Assembly: GCF_009389715.1 (NCBI RefSeq)
Contig: NC_052401.1
Location: 3,941,530-4,005,529, forward strand
From: Phoenix dactylifera
Taxonomy: Eukaryota; Streptophyta; Magnoliopsida; Arecales; Arecaceae
DNA: 64,000 nucleotides
Direction of reading: 5' to 3'
Both the position numbers and the translations under genes were made by a program. Shown here one piece after another: positions 1-12,500 of the stretch; the stretch's first letter is position 1; every line of letters starts with the position of its first letter. The notes under the pieces are model-generated. The model had not been told where the DNA came from. It saw nothing but the letters and a program-made list of their open reading frames with translations, and did not search any database.

Positions 1-285
1 TATTCATGTAGAGGTTTCTTTAAAAGGTGATAATGTGCTACAAATAAGATTGTTCAAACTGTTTTTTATCCCAGAGGATGTAATATTCCACAAAATAAGC
101 ATATACATGACACTTATGATAGCATCCATCATGTCGTGTCACAGCAGACCTGATTGCTTCCTGTAAGTTGCTAAGCTGTAACATTTTAAGAACACAAACC
201 TAAAGAGAAACGCAGAGAAAGAACCAGGTCATAAAATGGATGTGCAATCCTGTGCTTCATGACATTCGCCTCCTGTAAGAAGCAT

Positions 286-629
286 GTAAGCAGCAACTCG
301 AATGACAGTCGAACAAAGGACCAGGTGTTAAGCATGTAAGCCGACTCGATAGAACGACAGTTGCATTGAGATCTGTGCAGATAAATGAATGACGTATGGT
401 GGGTGATCTGACAATGGATTCATGCGAAGGAAGGTGAATCCTTCTTTTGTGACTGCAAGCCCTCAAGCTGTCATCTCCGGCAGCAGAAGCTGGAATCGGT
501 TCAAATCGAATAACTTCTTGCTCGGTGGGAGCGGGGCTCACACATACACGCAGCTGGGTCATGGTGCTCAGCAAGAAATACAGCTCCACAGGGCCAAAGG
601 CATCACCTTTGGCATCTCCATGTAACTGC
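286..629 (-). CDS. Possible 3' exon, unidentified
   Basis: A minus-strand open frame begins just after a plausible acceptor (TTTTCCAATGCAG at about 630-642). Its first 60 or so residues look protein-like (for example GPVELYFLLSTMTQLRV followed by a proline- and acid-containing stretch); the rest, after about residue 75, looks like untranslated sequence read through. I do not recognise the family. It could be a terminal exon of a gene that continues outside the window, an alternative 3' exon of the neighbouring DUF6821-like gene, or chance. No partner exon was found between it and 2464. The end given is approximate. Confidence 0.2.
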
Positions 630-631
630 AT

Positions 632-2463
632 TGGAAAATCCGAAATATCACAATAACAGAACTAAAAATCCACATTCATGCTTGAATCCATGCAGCCTTC
701 AAGTTCTCAACTGTAATCCTGTTACAATTTCACTATATCCCAACTTATCCTGCAACCAAATTTCCTAGTTTCTACCCAGTTCAAAAGTCATGAAAATCTG
801 AGAATTAGTGCATTGAATCAGAGAGTAATAAATCAACACAATTGCAGACCGAAACTGCCCTGAACATATGAAAACATACCACTAAAAAGCAATCAGCTCT
901 ATTAGATTAACTCTCGTGATCATTAGTTAGGCCCTTCTACATTTTTTCTTTAGCTTTTCAAGCTAGGCCTCTACCTTATCCTCTCCCAGGATATTTTGAG
1001 ATCCTAGGTCTGGTTTCGATTCAATTCATATATTTGTTCACATATGGATTGGCATCTACTCTATTTGCAATGGCAAATCGGTGACACCTTCTTTTGTGCA
1101 TGGTGTGAGACTTGCCATGCGTTGCCATATGTCTGCCAACCGTAAGAACTAGATACCTACCAGCAATACTTGTCCTCTTGGTTTATAAGACCAAGCATGG
1201 ATACAATTCATAGCCTTTACAGCTTTCCTCTTTGGTCCTCTGAAGCCATTGTAAGAGACCCATCCGTTCCACTGCAGCCAAAAATTTTAATACACAGGAG
1301 GCCTTGAATTCCTACCCTCCTACTCTCCATTTTTGCAGTTTGACATGGAGGGCAAAAACACCATTGTATGTTCTTTGTTGCTGATGTTGCTCATCTTGAC
1401 TTATAGCATCTCTCTCTCTCTGTCTCTCTCTCTCTCACACACACACGCATGCATGCATGATACATCCACCACAATTTTACATTATGGCTGTCATAACAAT
1501 TTCAGGGCATCTCAGCTACATCATATCAATATATATGTTTGGGCAGGACATTATGAAGGTTAATATAATGACATTGTATGATAGTTATGACAATTTCATA
1601 ACAGCAAATTTTGGGGGGAATGGTCAAATTTAAACAACACATGGGACAGATTGCTAATGATGAAGTCTCCGACACTGTTGGCTGATTAAGATGGCATATA
1701 GTATGGTAAACCATTGAAAAGGATTCAAATCTCACTTTTGACAAACATTTTTTTAAGTTTTTAAGGGTAATTTGTCCCCTTTTTTAGAGGTTGGTATGAA
1801 AATATTTTATCAAGAAAAATGGAGTGACATGGATTTAGGTCCCAACTAAATGTATTCTTGACCATGATTTTTTTCCCTGCTTCTAATAGATCAAGCGAAG
1901 TTTGATCTAAGGTGAAATCCAATGCACATGGTCTAGGTAAAAAAGGGGAGCCATGAGAATTAGCTCGAGGTAAAAAAAACCCAACCAGAAAATACCAAGC
2001 TTGCTCGGAATTGAGATTGAAATCTAAACTTGACCTAATCTAGAGATATTCAAGTTGATGTCTGAAGTCTGAACCTGTCATACCCTGTTAACTTTCACCG
2101 AGTTTCCTGCATCCTTCGCTCTTTATTAATCTTGACTGAAATTTGATACTCGATCAAAGGTGAAATTCTCAAACTGGACCTTTTTGCGGTAAGGGTGTCT
2201 TGAAATCATAAAAGTGGAATTTCGAAAAGATGTTTAACAATGTTGTTTGGGAGTGACTTTGGAATTATGCGGTATCTACATACTTTCTAGACTGAAAAAA
2301 ACATAAAAATAATGTAGTTGTAGTTCACTCCAGTACACAACCAAATATAAAGGAGAGCTTCCCATATTCCTGTCCTGGAGATGCATAGCTTCAGGGGGAA
2401 AGGGGCAGAGTACCGTCCACCAGCCATTTTCAACCCCCACCTGGATGGTATTAGGAGACGAAA
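632..2463. other. Non-coding stretch downstream of the DUF6821-like gene
   Basis: No convincing coding exon. It should contain the 3' UTR of the minus-strand gene that stops at 2464. A CT/CA microsatellite lies at about 1410-1446. The rest is AT-rich with no recognised element. Confidence 0.5.
1410..1446. repeat. (CT)n-(CA)n microsatellite
   Basis: Alternating TC dinucleotides run into CACACACACA, followed by GCATGCATGCATG. Simple-sequence repeat; the short frame that crosses it is not a gene. Confidence 0.85.
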
Positions 2464-5400
2464 TCATCTTGAAGGCACCATGGGCCATGCAGCGACACCA
2501 CCCGCTGGAACTGCTCTGAAGATGGGCACACGTCTCACCACTGCGAATGCTTCGTTTAGGCGTGCAGCATGGACCTTTAACTGGGACACCTTCTGCTTAA
2601 TTTAATACGCAACATAGAAAAATGATATTCAGGAAATAAAATGCTTAACTGTAGCAGAAGAAGGATAAGTCTTTTACAAGAGTTTTATTTATCAAGTGAT
2701 TTGAAACCATACATTCAGAGATCTATTACAGCGAACTTGAAAGAAATAGAAGGTATAGTTTTCATGTTAGATTTATAATAACTGCCTCATTAGTCAACAT
2801 CATTCCTCAGTCATCATAACTTCAGAAAACCTATGCTTTATCAGTCGAAGATCAATATGGAACTAATTAACAGTTGACAAATTGGTTAAGCAGTAGCAAC
2901 CAAGAATGAAAAAAAATCATGGACCAGCAGATTTCCAAGAGGAAGATTAGTCTGGACCTGAAACCGTTGCAAAAGAAAACTAAGAAATGCAGCAGTTAAC
3001 TGTTTAAATCATATATGTTTCAGGAATTACAAATATCAAGGAACTGCACTCTAAATTACTGCCTCCTATGATGTAGGCAATATACAACAGAGCAATAAAG
3101 ATGGCAAGAGTTGGATGGGCTGAATTGAACATTGAGAGGTAGTACTAAAATCCAAACATGCTATTAAATAAAAAGGACCAGCTTGACTTAAACAAAAAGC
3201 TTAGAAAAATATATCTTGGTATAAGCCAGGATCTGCTAAATCATATTGATTAATAATGACCATCAAGTCATGACAAGACAAAATAATCAGTCCGCCCAAA
3301 TGCATGAAATTTTCATTAACCTGCCAAGTAATTTTACACCACAACAAGCTGATGTCAAGAAGATTGTACAGCTGACAAATAAGATATATGTTTAATAATT
3401 CATGCCTCATTTTACATTCAAAGGAATGATTCGCTAAATATCATGGTGGAGAGATTGATCTGAAGTGACATAAACTAATTTCTCCTAATTCATTAATAGC
3501 ATTTCAATGTTTTGCTGAAAACCACCTCAACAGATGCAACCGTTAAACATATACTAAGCATGCACTAAAGCTAGCAATCGATGGGATAGAAGACAGCACC
3601 AATGACAACCAGTAAAGAAGCTGGCACAGTGAAACAGTGACTAGTATGAAGAATGAGCAGGTGCAAGGGCTGTGTGGAGGTGAGGATCTGGTGAATGGGC
3701 AGGCAGCCTCGTGCAAGCCCAGCATCCAAGCAAAAGATGATAGATCACCTCCACCAGGCATTGAGAGGCCCGGGGTGTGAAAGATGATGGAGGAGGTCGT
3801 GGGCAGCAGTTGCAAGAGGCAGACCCCTGCATTGATAGGAGACTCATGTGTTCGCATCAGCTAACATCGAGCAGCTCCGGGCATGTCTCACCAAGTCGGT
3901 CATGTTTGAGGATGCAGAGATGCACCTTCTGTGGCAGCCCTGGAAATTTTGCCTGGTAGGAAATTCTTGGGGATGTGACCACCTCTGGAGGTCACTGCCA
4001 GAGAGCTTAAAGCAAAGGGGAACCTTGAATTTGAGTTTCAACTACCGATAGCAGCGCTAGAAGATGTTGGGTTTTGGTTTAGTAAGACATGCTCCAAATT
4101 TGGGCACTACATCCTGGATGGTTTGCTTTCCGGGTGCTTGCATTGGAGGCCTAGCAACCAAACTTTATCACCACCGCTAATGCTATAAAGACGTGTTGTT
4201 TGGATGAGTCTACTGCATTTGCCCTGGAAGTACTGCAACAAAGCAGCAGCCCTCAATACTGCCTTTGGTGTGGTATTCCACTGCAAGTGGATCTGTGCAC
4301 TCACCAGCCAACTTGTGCTGGCATAGCATGACTTTAATTAATAGTTTTAAAATATTACAGATCATAGCATGATATTACATTTGATAGTATATACTAATCG
4401 GTTTTTCCTCAATTACTGATTCATGATTAATGCTTTGAGGGGAATGCAAGTTAAACTTAAATTCAAGCTAGACTTGATTTAGGTTGATTTAAGGTTATGA
4501 AGCAATCCAAACAAGTTATGCCCATCCTACAACATATTGCTTCAGCTATTAAGCTTCATCACTGGTGCCCCTTTCTCTCCCATTCAGTTCTTCTCATCTG
4601 GGGGAAAAAAATCACCCTCCTCCTTTTTACTCCACCTTAATCTTAGAGATAGTAAGGCCTGATTCTTTCTCTCTCAAAGTTCTTGTTAGACATATAATAC
4701 TTTCTTTTAGGTGCTTCCTTTAAGTAACTTTATCACTTTCATATGAATTTCCCTTCTAACCTGCTCCTGCGAATCTAAATGCTAATCTCTCCTTCCAACA
4801 CATGAATTTCTAATTAAAAAAGAACTCCATTTTGTTATAAGATGAATTTTGGGAAAAGCTAAGTCAAGACTATTCCGGTTCTTAATAACAATACGATACG
4901 TGTCAATGTGCCGGTCCTGCTTATTCATGCATCCAGAAATGACAAAACTCATGCAACAGCTTTGTTCATGCTTTTGGACTACACCATGAGGAAAACAGGC
5001 AAGCTTTTCTTGTGTTATTGTCGATAGGACAAATTACCTTTGCATAAAGAGTATGGAAGACATGTGCATGCACATGTGCCTCCACCCACTCAACTCTCAG
5101 AAGCAAGTAAAAGCAGCAGAAATCAGCCCACCATATTCCCATGCAGTGCATGACTACCATATTCAGTAAAGTCAGCATTAAGATATAAGTTATATGACAT
5201 CACTTTCCATTCAATATCAAGAAAAAAGTTCTCTCAATTACAACAACAAAATTTGTATTTCACTGCAACCTCAAATTATATCAAATTCAAGAAACCAAAG
5301 TGTTGTAAATTCAAAGCATGCATTATCCACATCAAACAAAAAGATATTATTAATTAAGCTTAACAAAGATATGAAGCTTATTCAAAAACTTATAGCTAGG

Positions 5401-6398
5401 GATTTTTCCCACTATATACCTTTGCTATGACTAAATTATACCATGCTTGTTTTGACAGTCAGTACAACCTACTCATTAGTCCATAACTACTTAAATATTA
5501 AATTTGTAATAGATATCATCAAAGTAGTCAAATTTCTATGTAACATTTCTACTTTCTTCGGTCTAAGAATTGTATTATTGTTCAAAACCAGGACCGAAGA
5601 CAACGTCACCTTGTCATCAAAGGCAATCTTAAGCTGAATAGTCCGGCTGGTGTTCTTCATCTTGTACAATTTCCTCCCCAGCGTAACAAACCCCATAATT
5701 GCAGCAGCTATGGAGATCCACCAAACCGGCCTCATCTTAAAAACATAAAATTTAATGAAATCCAGTGGCATCTTCCACCGAGCCAATACCCTCTTCTCTC
5801 CGTCGCTATTAGGTACATTCTCGAAGGAACCCGAGCCATCTTCCATCTTCACCAATCCACCAGAGTCCTCCACCCCATGCTCCTCATACCCTGTCTCGAT
5901 TCCCTGACTCTGCCTGCTCCCTCCAAAACCCAAACCTTTTCCACTCTCATCATCGCTAGAGTCCTGATACCCAGCCTCGATTCCTTCAACCCCGACTTCG
6001 GTTATTGAACCCCCTCTATTACCAAGCTCCCCACTTTCGCTATCAGCCAGCGAACTCCGGTAATCCAACGACCCATCGGACCAAAAACCACCGGAATTCT
6101 TCACCGGAGACCCACTTCCTCTAAATTCCACCTCCCCTCTCGACCGCTCCATATCCCTGGAGTTCGAATCGGGAAGGACCCGAGTAGGGTTGTCGGAATC
6201 AACGCCGCCTTCTTCGCTCTCCTCCTCCGAGGACTCCCTCTCGATGCGGCGATTTTCGGAGTCGAGGGCGAAGTAATCCAACTCGATGGCACCGCCATAG
6301 GAGTCGCCATCGCCATCTAAGCCCTCGAAGGCCTTGGGATCTTCGGAGGAGCGGGAGCTGAGCAATTCCCAGTCTTGGAGGTCGGCTGCATCGGCCAT
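2464..6398 (-). CDS. DUF6821-like single-pass membrane protein, possible ATG8-interacting (ATI3-like) protein
   Basis: Two exons on the minus strand: 6398-5610 (263 codons) and 2592-2464 (42 codons plus TGA). The junction is phase 0: ...GACAAG|GTGACG at the donor and ...TTAAGCAG|AAGGTGTCC at the acceptor, giving DDK-KVSQLKVHAARLNEAF, a typical family C-terminus. Protein 305 aa. Residues 1-210 are acidic, Ser/Gly/Glu-rich and probably disordered; a hydrophobic segment at about 223-243 (PVWWISIAAAIMGFVTLG) is a single membrane anchor, followed by basic LGRKLYKMK. The N-terminus has W10-E-L-L13 in an acidic setting and the C-terminus ends AAWPMVPSR; both fit the W-x-x-L/I/V form bound by ATG8. 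ATI3-type plant proteins of this build are ER-associated selective-autophagy factors (family knowledge); assignment here is inference. The ATG lies in CCATGG context. Exon structure is secure, function less so. Confidence 0.8.
2593..5609 (-). other. Intron of the DUF6821-like gene (3.0 kb)
   Basis: Bounded by GT at 5609/5608 and AG at 2594/2593 on the minus strand. The open frames inside (3543-4304, 5194-5430) lack family-like sequence and are not gene-like. No repeat with defined ends was seen. Confidence 0.75.
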
Positions 6399-6436
6399 GG
6401 CGACCGGAAACCTCGAAGTTGGAGAGAAAGAGAGAG

Positions 6437-6648
6437 GTTGTTTATGGATTTATTTTTTGGGGTTTCTTCGTTCGAAGGGGAAGGATAAGTTCTGAGAGTC
6501 ACGAGAGGGAAGGGTAGAGCGGAGCGAAGAAAGGCGGAGGGAGTTGTTCATGGATTTATTCTTTGGGGTTTCTTCGTTCGAAGGGGAAGGATAAGATCAC
6601 AGAAGAGGAGAGGGAAGAGCAGAGCGGAGTGAAGAAAGGAAGAGGGAA
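6437..6648. repeat. 106-bp tandem duplication in the leader/promoter of the DUF6821-like gene
   Basis: The block starting GTTGTTTATGGATTTATT at 6437 is repeated from 6543 (GTTGTTCATGGATTTATT). Both copies contain GGGGTTTCTTCGTTCGAAGG and a purine-rich tail ending in GGGA. The copies differ by substitutions and small indels. It lies 40-250 bp upstream of the ATG, inside the probable 5' UTR. Confidence 0.85.
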
Positions 6649-6740
6649 TAGGAGGAGAATAAAACGGGAGACTGCGGGAAGGGAAGAATAACCAGCGTCA
6701 AGCAGTGGAGGAGATACCATCTTGTGCTTTTCGTTTTGGC

Positions 6741-6748
6741 ATTTTATA
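6741..6748 (-). promoter_or_regulatory. Candidate TATA box, DUF6821-like gene
   Basis: TATAAAAT read on the minus strand, about 345 bp upstream of the ATG. If used, transcription would start near 6710 and both copies of the 106-bp duplication would be in the 5' UTR. Position and motif only. Confidence 0.4.
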
Positions 6749-6894
6749 GGTATTTAATCCGGGCGGGAATAGATAATTCTGCTGATATATGGAGCATTTT
6801 GAAATTTTGGAATGGTACTCTAAAATCTGAAATAAAATTACTTTGAAATTATTTTTTTATGTTTCCAAAAAAAAAAAAAACAAACCAAACAAAC

Positions 6895-7081
6895 TTTCCC
6901 TGAAGCTAATGGAACTGCAGATTAGGTGGCTAGTTATGTAGCCAGCCACTCCAGTAGTACCTTGTGGGCTGGTGATGGGGAGTTGCCTTTGACACTCCAA
7001 AGTATTTTGTCTTTTGATTTTCTTGGGTGTATCCGTACTCGTCAGGTATGGTCCATCCGCCTTAGAAAAAAAAAAAAAAAA
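6895..7081 (+). mobile_element. 5'-truncated LINE copy with poly(A) tail
   Basis: This block matches, base for base with scattered changes, the 3' end of the LINE remnant at 25270-25450. Shared landmarks are GAAGC(T/C)AATG.AGCTGCAGA, the stretch ending TGTGGGCTGG, and CTCGTCAGGTATG just before the tail. It ends in a run of 18 A, as expected for target-primed reverse transcription with 5' truncation. No clear target-site duplication was found. Confidence 0.8.
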
Positions 7082-7177
7082 AGATTTGGATTAGTATAGA
7101 TGAATACGGAGGCGGCCATCCCTACTCCGGGGCATTTGAGCTATGTTGAGTGGTGGTGTGGTCTTTCAGACTAAGCA

Positions 7178-7260
7178 TATTTTCAGATAGACGAATGGGG
7201 CCGCATACTTAGTGATGTCCTATGTGGGCAGCCATTTTGGAGGTACTTTGTGGGTTGGAA
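7178..7260 (+). mobile_element. Second, older LINE 3' fragment
   Basis: A divergent version of the same LINE segment: TATTTTCAGATAGACGAATG then GTGGGCAGCCATTTTGGAGG then TACTTTGTGGGTTGG, collinear with 25268-25350. It lacks the terminal CTCGTCAGG motif and tail. Similarity was judged by eye. Confidence 0.55.
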
Positions 7261-9385
7261 AAAACTCAAAAATAAGATGAATCATCTAAAAACATGGTAT
7301 AAATAGATGAAATGATGATATCTTATACTTGATTGTTTACGTAGACATGTCATGTAAACATGCACGTTATTTTCTGCTACTTATTGCCTTCCTTATAGCT
7401 ATTGTCCATTTCTTACTGCCACCAACTTGCTACACAAGTAAAAGATTGTTTACATTTATGTATCACATATATTTCCAAGTAGACCAGATATTCTACATTA
7501 TGTTCATGTGATGTTTACTCGCATTAATCAGACTCCGGCATCGTCTTCCACTCCTTGATCTAAATGTCGAAATTTTGTCCCAAGCTCCAAGCCAAATGTT
7601 ACAAAAAAATCTCTCTCTCTTTCTCAGTATGCCATAATCCTCCTATATCCTCTTTCTTGCAACAGTGTGCTCCCAAGCTCGACAACCGTACTACATCGCA
7701 TATTAGATAAAAATTTTCCACTGATTGGTAGACGTGGAGAAAATAAATAAAAATTAAACAAGTAGTGAAAAATTTATATTAGATATATAATTTGAATTGG
7801 TTGTCCTGTTTATAGCACTGATGTGCTTTATATACAAGTTGAGCCCCTAGAATACAACAACAAAATTCTAAGCTGTGATATCCAATATTATATATACCAT
7901 AATTATATGTGATATTATACTAAGAATGTGCATGCAATATGTGATATCCAATATCATATGTATTACAATAGGCAAGATTGTGCAAGATTCTAAGCTGTAA
8001 TAAATAGATTAAAGTTGTAACTAGACTTGCTTGAGAGCAACTCATGCCGTCTGAGTTTTGGAGTAAATTTGGGCCAACCCCAAAAAAATGAATAATCTGA
8101 ATAAAACTTATATTGACAAGTATCATATTTTTCTTAAATATAACTTTGGGACTAGTAAAACTTAGACCCCTTTCTAATGAAAACTTTTAGCTTCAAATAA
8201 TTGTTTGGCCGACATTTTAGGCTATTTATTTTATAAAACTTTTTGGATATTTTCTCAAATGTTTTGTGTGTAAAAAGGTTGGTTACGTTGGTAAGCAGAA
8301 ACTGAAATCTAATTAGTGAGGATGAAAATGGGCTGGATTGGATCTTTTGGGCCAACATAGTAAACAGGCTGATGAAGACAAAAGACAGCGTGAAGGCCCA
8401 AACTTTTATCCATTTGATGCCCTTTTCAGGCGTCTTGATCGACTTAATCCCTTATCTCTTAACAAATCTGAACTTTGAGAGCTCAAAAAAATTCTTTAAA
8501 ATAGTCTTGAAAATATATCATAACTATTAAAAAAAGAACAAAGAATTAGATGTACACAGCCGTACATGCAAGAATATTTTTAAATAGATATCCTCTTGGT
8601 TGCATGAGACATGCTTGGGATTACGACAACAATGATCTCTAAATCTATTAAATGGAAAGGAGAAAAAACACTGCTCTCTTCAAAAATCTTGATTTTTTTA
8701 AAAAAATTATAGAAAATTGAACTATCATATAATGAATTTCAATCTATCTGGATTCTTTTTTCTGAACCCATCGCGAAAAAAAGATATATTTTTTCTAGAA
8801 TTCTATAAAAATAAAAGTTTTCTAATTTACCTTTTTTAAGCTAGAAATTTCACTTATCTAAGACTCTGTTGATTAGAACTAAGCTTCTATAATAAAAAAA
8901 TCATGGATTAAAAAATGGAATATGCCATTTCATGAATACAAACTAATTGGATTCTCCTTCCCTAATTCCACTGGAAAAAAAAATAGAATTCTACAAAAAT
9001 AAAAGTTTTGTAATTTATCTTTTTTCATTACAAATTTTTCTTATCTGAAATTCTTTTGATTAGAACTAAACTTAGATTCATGGATTAAAAAAAATTTAGT
9101 TAATATATATTGTTTATAATATAAAATATTTTTTGTTAAAATTTTTTAATATTGCACGTGCAGAATGCAAGTAATCAATCGATCATTACTCTCACATTAC
9201 AAATGGGACTAATGTTATTTTTTGACTTTTTTTATTGTAAACCTAAATCTTTTATTATTATTACATTCGTTTCAGTAAAAAAAAAAAAAAAAAAAACACC
9301 ATGGGACTAATGTTAAACCTAAGGCTATTTAGTTTTCTTGTATGGCCCATATGGTGGAGGCCCATCAAACGATGCCCAGCCCTAC

Positions 9386-9393
9386 TATAAAAG
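9386..9393 (+). promoter_or_regulatory. TATA box of the KH-domain gene
   Basis: TATAAAAG lies 148 bp upstream of the ATG at 9534, placing the start of transcription near 9415-9425. GC content rises sharply just after it. Confidence 0.6.
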
Positions 9394-9430
9394 CAACGCT
9401 TCGCCACCTCTCTCGATCCAAAGGCCCCTA

Positions 9431-9438
9431 AAACCCTA
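9431..9438 (+). promoter_or_regulatory. Telo-box in the 5' leader of the KH-domain gene
   Basis: AAACCCTA, the plant telo-box often found near the transcription start of genes for RNA and translation functions. It follows the TATA box by about 40 bp. Confidence 0.5.
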
Positions 9439-9533
9439 TATATCCACTCCACCGCTTCTCTCCCAATCCGCCCACTCTCCGACCCAGGAGCTTCCCCCTC
9501 TTGCCCTTGATTGAGATCTTGAAGCTTCCCCAG

Positions 9534-12500
9534 ATGGCGGATTCCGAGGCAGCGGCGTCGCCGGTTCCAGCGGAAGAAGAAGCGGTGAAGGGAGAGGAGG
9601 CTCTCCACGGGGAGGCCGCGGCTGCGGTGGAATCGTCCGAGCCCAGAGAGATCGCGCCCTCCGCTCCGGATCACAAGAGGAAGCTGGGCGATCTCGAGCC
9701 CTGCGAGGACGAAGAGGCCCCACTCAAGAAGCAGGAGGTCGCCACCGACGCTCCGGCGCTGGCCGCCGATGAGTCGGGGCCGGAGGCGAAGGAGATCTCT
9801 GCCGTCGCCAGCGAGGCCGAGCCTGTCCGCCCGGAGGAAGAGATCGACGGCTCAGGTCTTGCTCATAACGATTTCGTTTATTACGCTCGGTGATTGGGTT
9901 TAGTTCGTTCTCGTTGACGTTTTCTTGATTTCTCTATCTTTCTTGGAGCTTAGGGTCTTATCACGCTAGAATATAAGTTGTTGATTAGGGCTGTAGATTT
10001 TATCTCTTTTTAAGGGTTTTTCCGACATTTGATTTGGTTTTAGAAGCCTTGCGATCTGTGTTCGACCTCATAGGAATGCTAACCAGTGAGATTCCAGCTG
10101 CAGTGTTTGAAAAGGTGAAATCGAATGACATGCTGGACACTGAACCAAAGCCAGAGGAGATTGATGCCGAGCAACTGCGCCCGGATGAAGGAACTAATGG
10201 ATTGGGTATTTGTCTCCTTTAATTTCTTTCCTCTTCTTCATTTAGCTGGTTGCTTTATTTGTAAATGGCGTTCCTTGCCTGCTTTCTTTTGTTAGCTTGA
10301 GACTTAGGATCCTGTACTGTTTTATTGGAAAACATCCCAAAATCGACTGCATTTTTGGGTAGAAGATGTTATTACTAATGAAACATGCATGCTACAGACC
10401 GTAGGAATAATGTTTGTACTAGGCATTAAACTTCGTCTGGGAAACATTTCTATTTTAAGCAAATCGATAATTTGAGGATTGATGGTCATCAAAATGAGGT
10501 TTCAGTTTGTTTGGAGCACATCCATAAAGGGGGAAGTGCAAAGCTGCCAACATGTGTAGAGGAGCTGACATGCTGGGTGTACCAGACACCGAGTTGCTAT
10601 CTTCATCAAAATGAGGTTTCAGTTTGTTTGAAGCAATTCCATAGAAGAGGCATGCCACAGCTGCCCACACATGTAGATGAGCTAACATGCTGGTTGTACC
10701 ACACACCCAGCTCCCTACATATCTTGAGGATCGATCTTCATAAATATGATGTTTCAGTTTGTTTAGAGCAAGTCCATAAAAAAGTCATGCTATAGCTGTC
10801 CACACATGCGGACGTATGTGCCAATTGCCCACATACCCATTGCAACACAAGCCAGTACCTACATTCCTAGTGAGGCCTCCTATCAAGGGGGTGCTAAACG
10901 TAGCATGTGGATGGTTTCCATTGACATGCATGTAAATTTAGATCTCAGCTGGTTGGTACCTTGCACAGTTTGTGGGTTTTAAATGCTGCTTTGTTTCTTT
11001 TTGCACCTTTTTTAAAAATACATAACTCTAATGAGTGGGAAGATCATTAGTTTTGAGCAAATTTTACTCAGACCACTGCGACGGTGAAGCATCATTTAGT
11101 TTTACTATTGAATATGAAATGTAACAGTTATTCTCTTGTTTCTACTGACAGCTGCTGCTGATGGAGGTCATGAAGTGCAGAAGCCAGAGGCTGAACCAAT
11201 GAATGGTCAGCTTGCTTATGCTCAAAATGTTCAGCAGGTTCCTGTAGAGAATCTTCAGAAGTCTACTCCTGAGGTTTCTCAGCAAGGTAGTCTTCCCTCA
11301 GCAGAACAGCAGCCTTCTGTTGAGCTGGTAACTTCTTCTGATAGGATTGAAGTTCCAAACAGCAAGGTGATTTTTTTTATGTGATTCTCTTATAGCCATA
11401 ATATTCCTCAATAATTGCATGTCATGGTAACCATCACTTGTGTATCAGATTGCTTTCATTAAAAGGTTGGTTGTTTTGCGAGCCTTTTTATTAGCAAGCA
11501 CTACATGCAAGGAAGTATTTATATGAAAACTTCTTCTGTGATGCTTGAAAGTTATACTAAATTAGTGGTGAAAACTGAAAATTATGTTTTCTTTTCACCA
11601 CAGTAGAAAAGAGGACCTTAATATCTACATGCATGTGCAGACAAAAACTTTTCTGCATGCTTCATCTACCACATTAACATCCTCCTTAATCTGCAGCCTC
11701 AGTTACCACTTGACTTAGGCCCCACAAAAAAAACTCTGAATGATGTGATTCATGTAGCGTAGTAAAGATGCCTACAGCTGATCAGATGGAAGTCATTTCT
11801 TTGAAATCCTTATCGTCTAATTTTACAACCTATCCTATCAGGATTTTACAACCTGAATACCAAGGGAAGGGGGGAATACACCACTATTAAGTAGTATTTC
11901 TCAAAAATTCCATAAAATAAAAGCCATGGTTTGCCATGATTTAGAAGCCGGTCACATCGATTGCTTCTGTAAGTAAATTTTGGCTGTGTGCTGGACCGAG
12001 CATTAACGATAACAGATCGACAGAATGTGTCAACTTTTTCCATTTTGGCATGTAGATATCAATATAATCATAGTGAAATTTTAGGAAGCAAAGCAATGTT
12101 TTGAATTCCTCGAACTTTTCCTTTACCATCGTATGCATCTGCTAAGCAATATACTAAATTGACAAAGCTATGTACCTTTTGTAATAGTTTGTTCCTAGTT
12201 GTTAATCACTCAAAGAAAATATGGTTCTCTCTATTTTTCTACTGGTATCTTGAGATCTTGCTTGTATAATGGTAAAGTTGTGCTCGAATGGAAATAAAAA
12301 TTATCTTAAATAACAAAAAAGACATCAAAACACTATCTTTCAAACCTGATAAATATGAGAATGTGGCACTAAATTGTAGAGGATCTGGTCAAATATACCA
12401 TTTGTTCTAGGATTTGTTTTTTAGATAGTTATGAGATAATTATGTTAATTACCAGAAAGATATAATCTTGTGCTGCTTCAGGCATGGTTTTGTGGAAGGA

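Larger units (their letters stand above)
6399..9533. other. Intergenic region between two divergent genes
   Basis: After the promoter of the minus-strand gene come LINE 3'-end fragments (6895-7260) and then about 2 kb of AT-rich DNA (7300-9300) with no coding signal. The promoter of the KH-domain gene occupies the last 150 bases or so. Confidence 0.6.

Noticed and set aside
6101-6502. Other minus-strand frames over the first exon and leader of the DUF6821-like gene
   Set aside because: Shadows in other frames; they begin at non-ATG codons or overlap the true coding frame.
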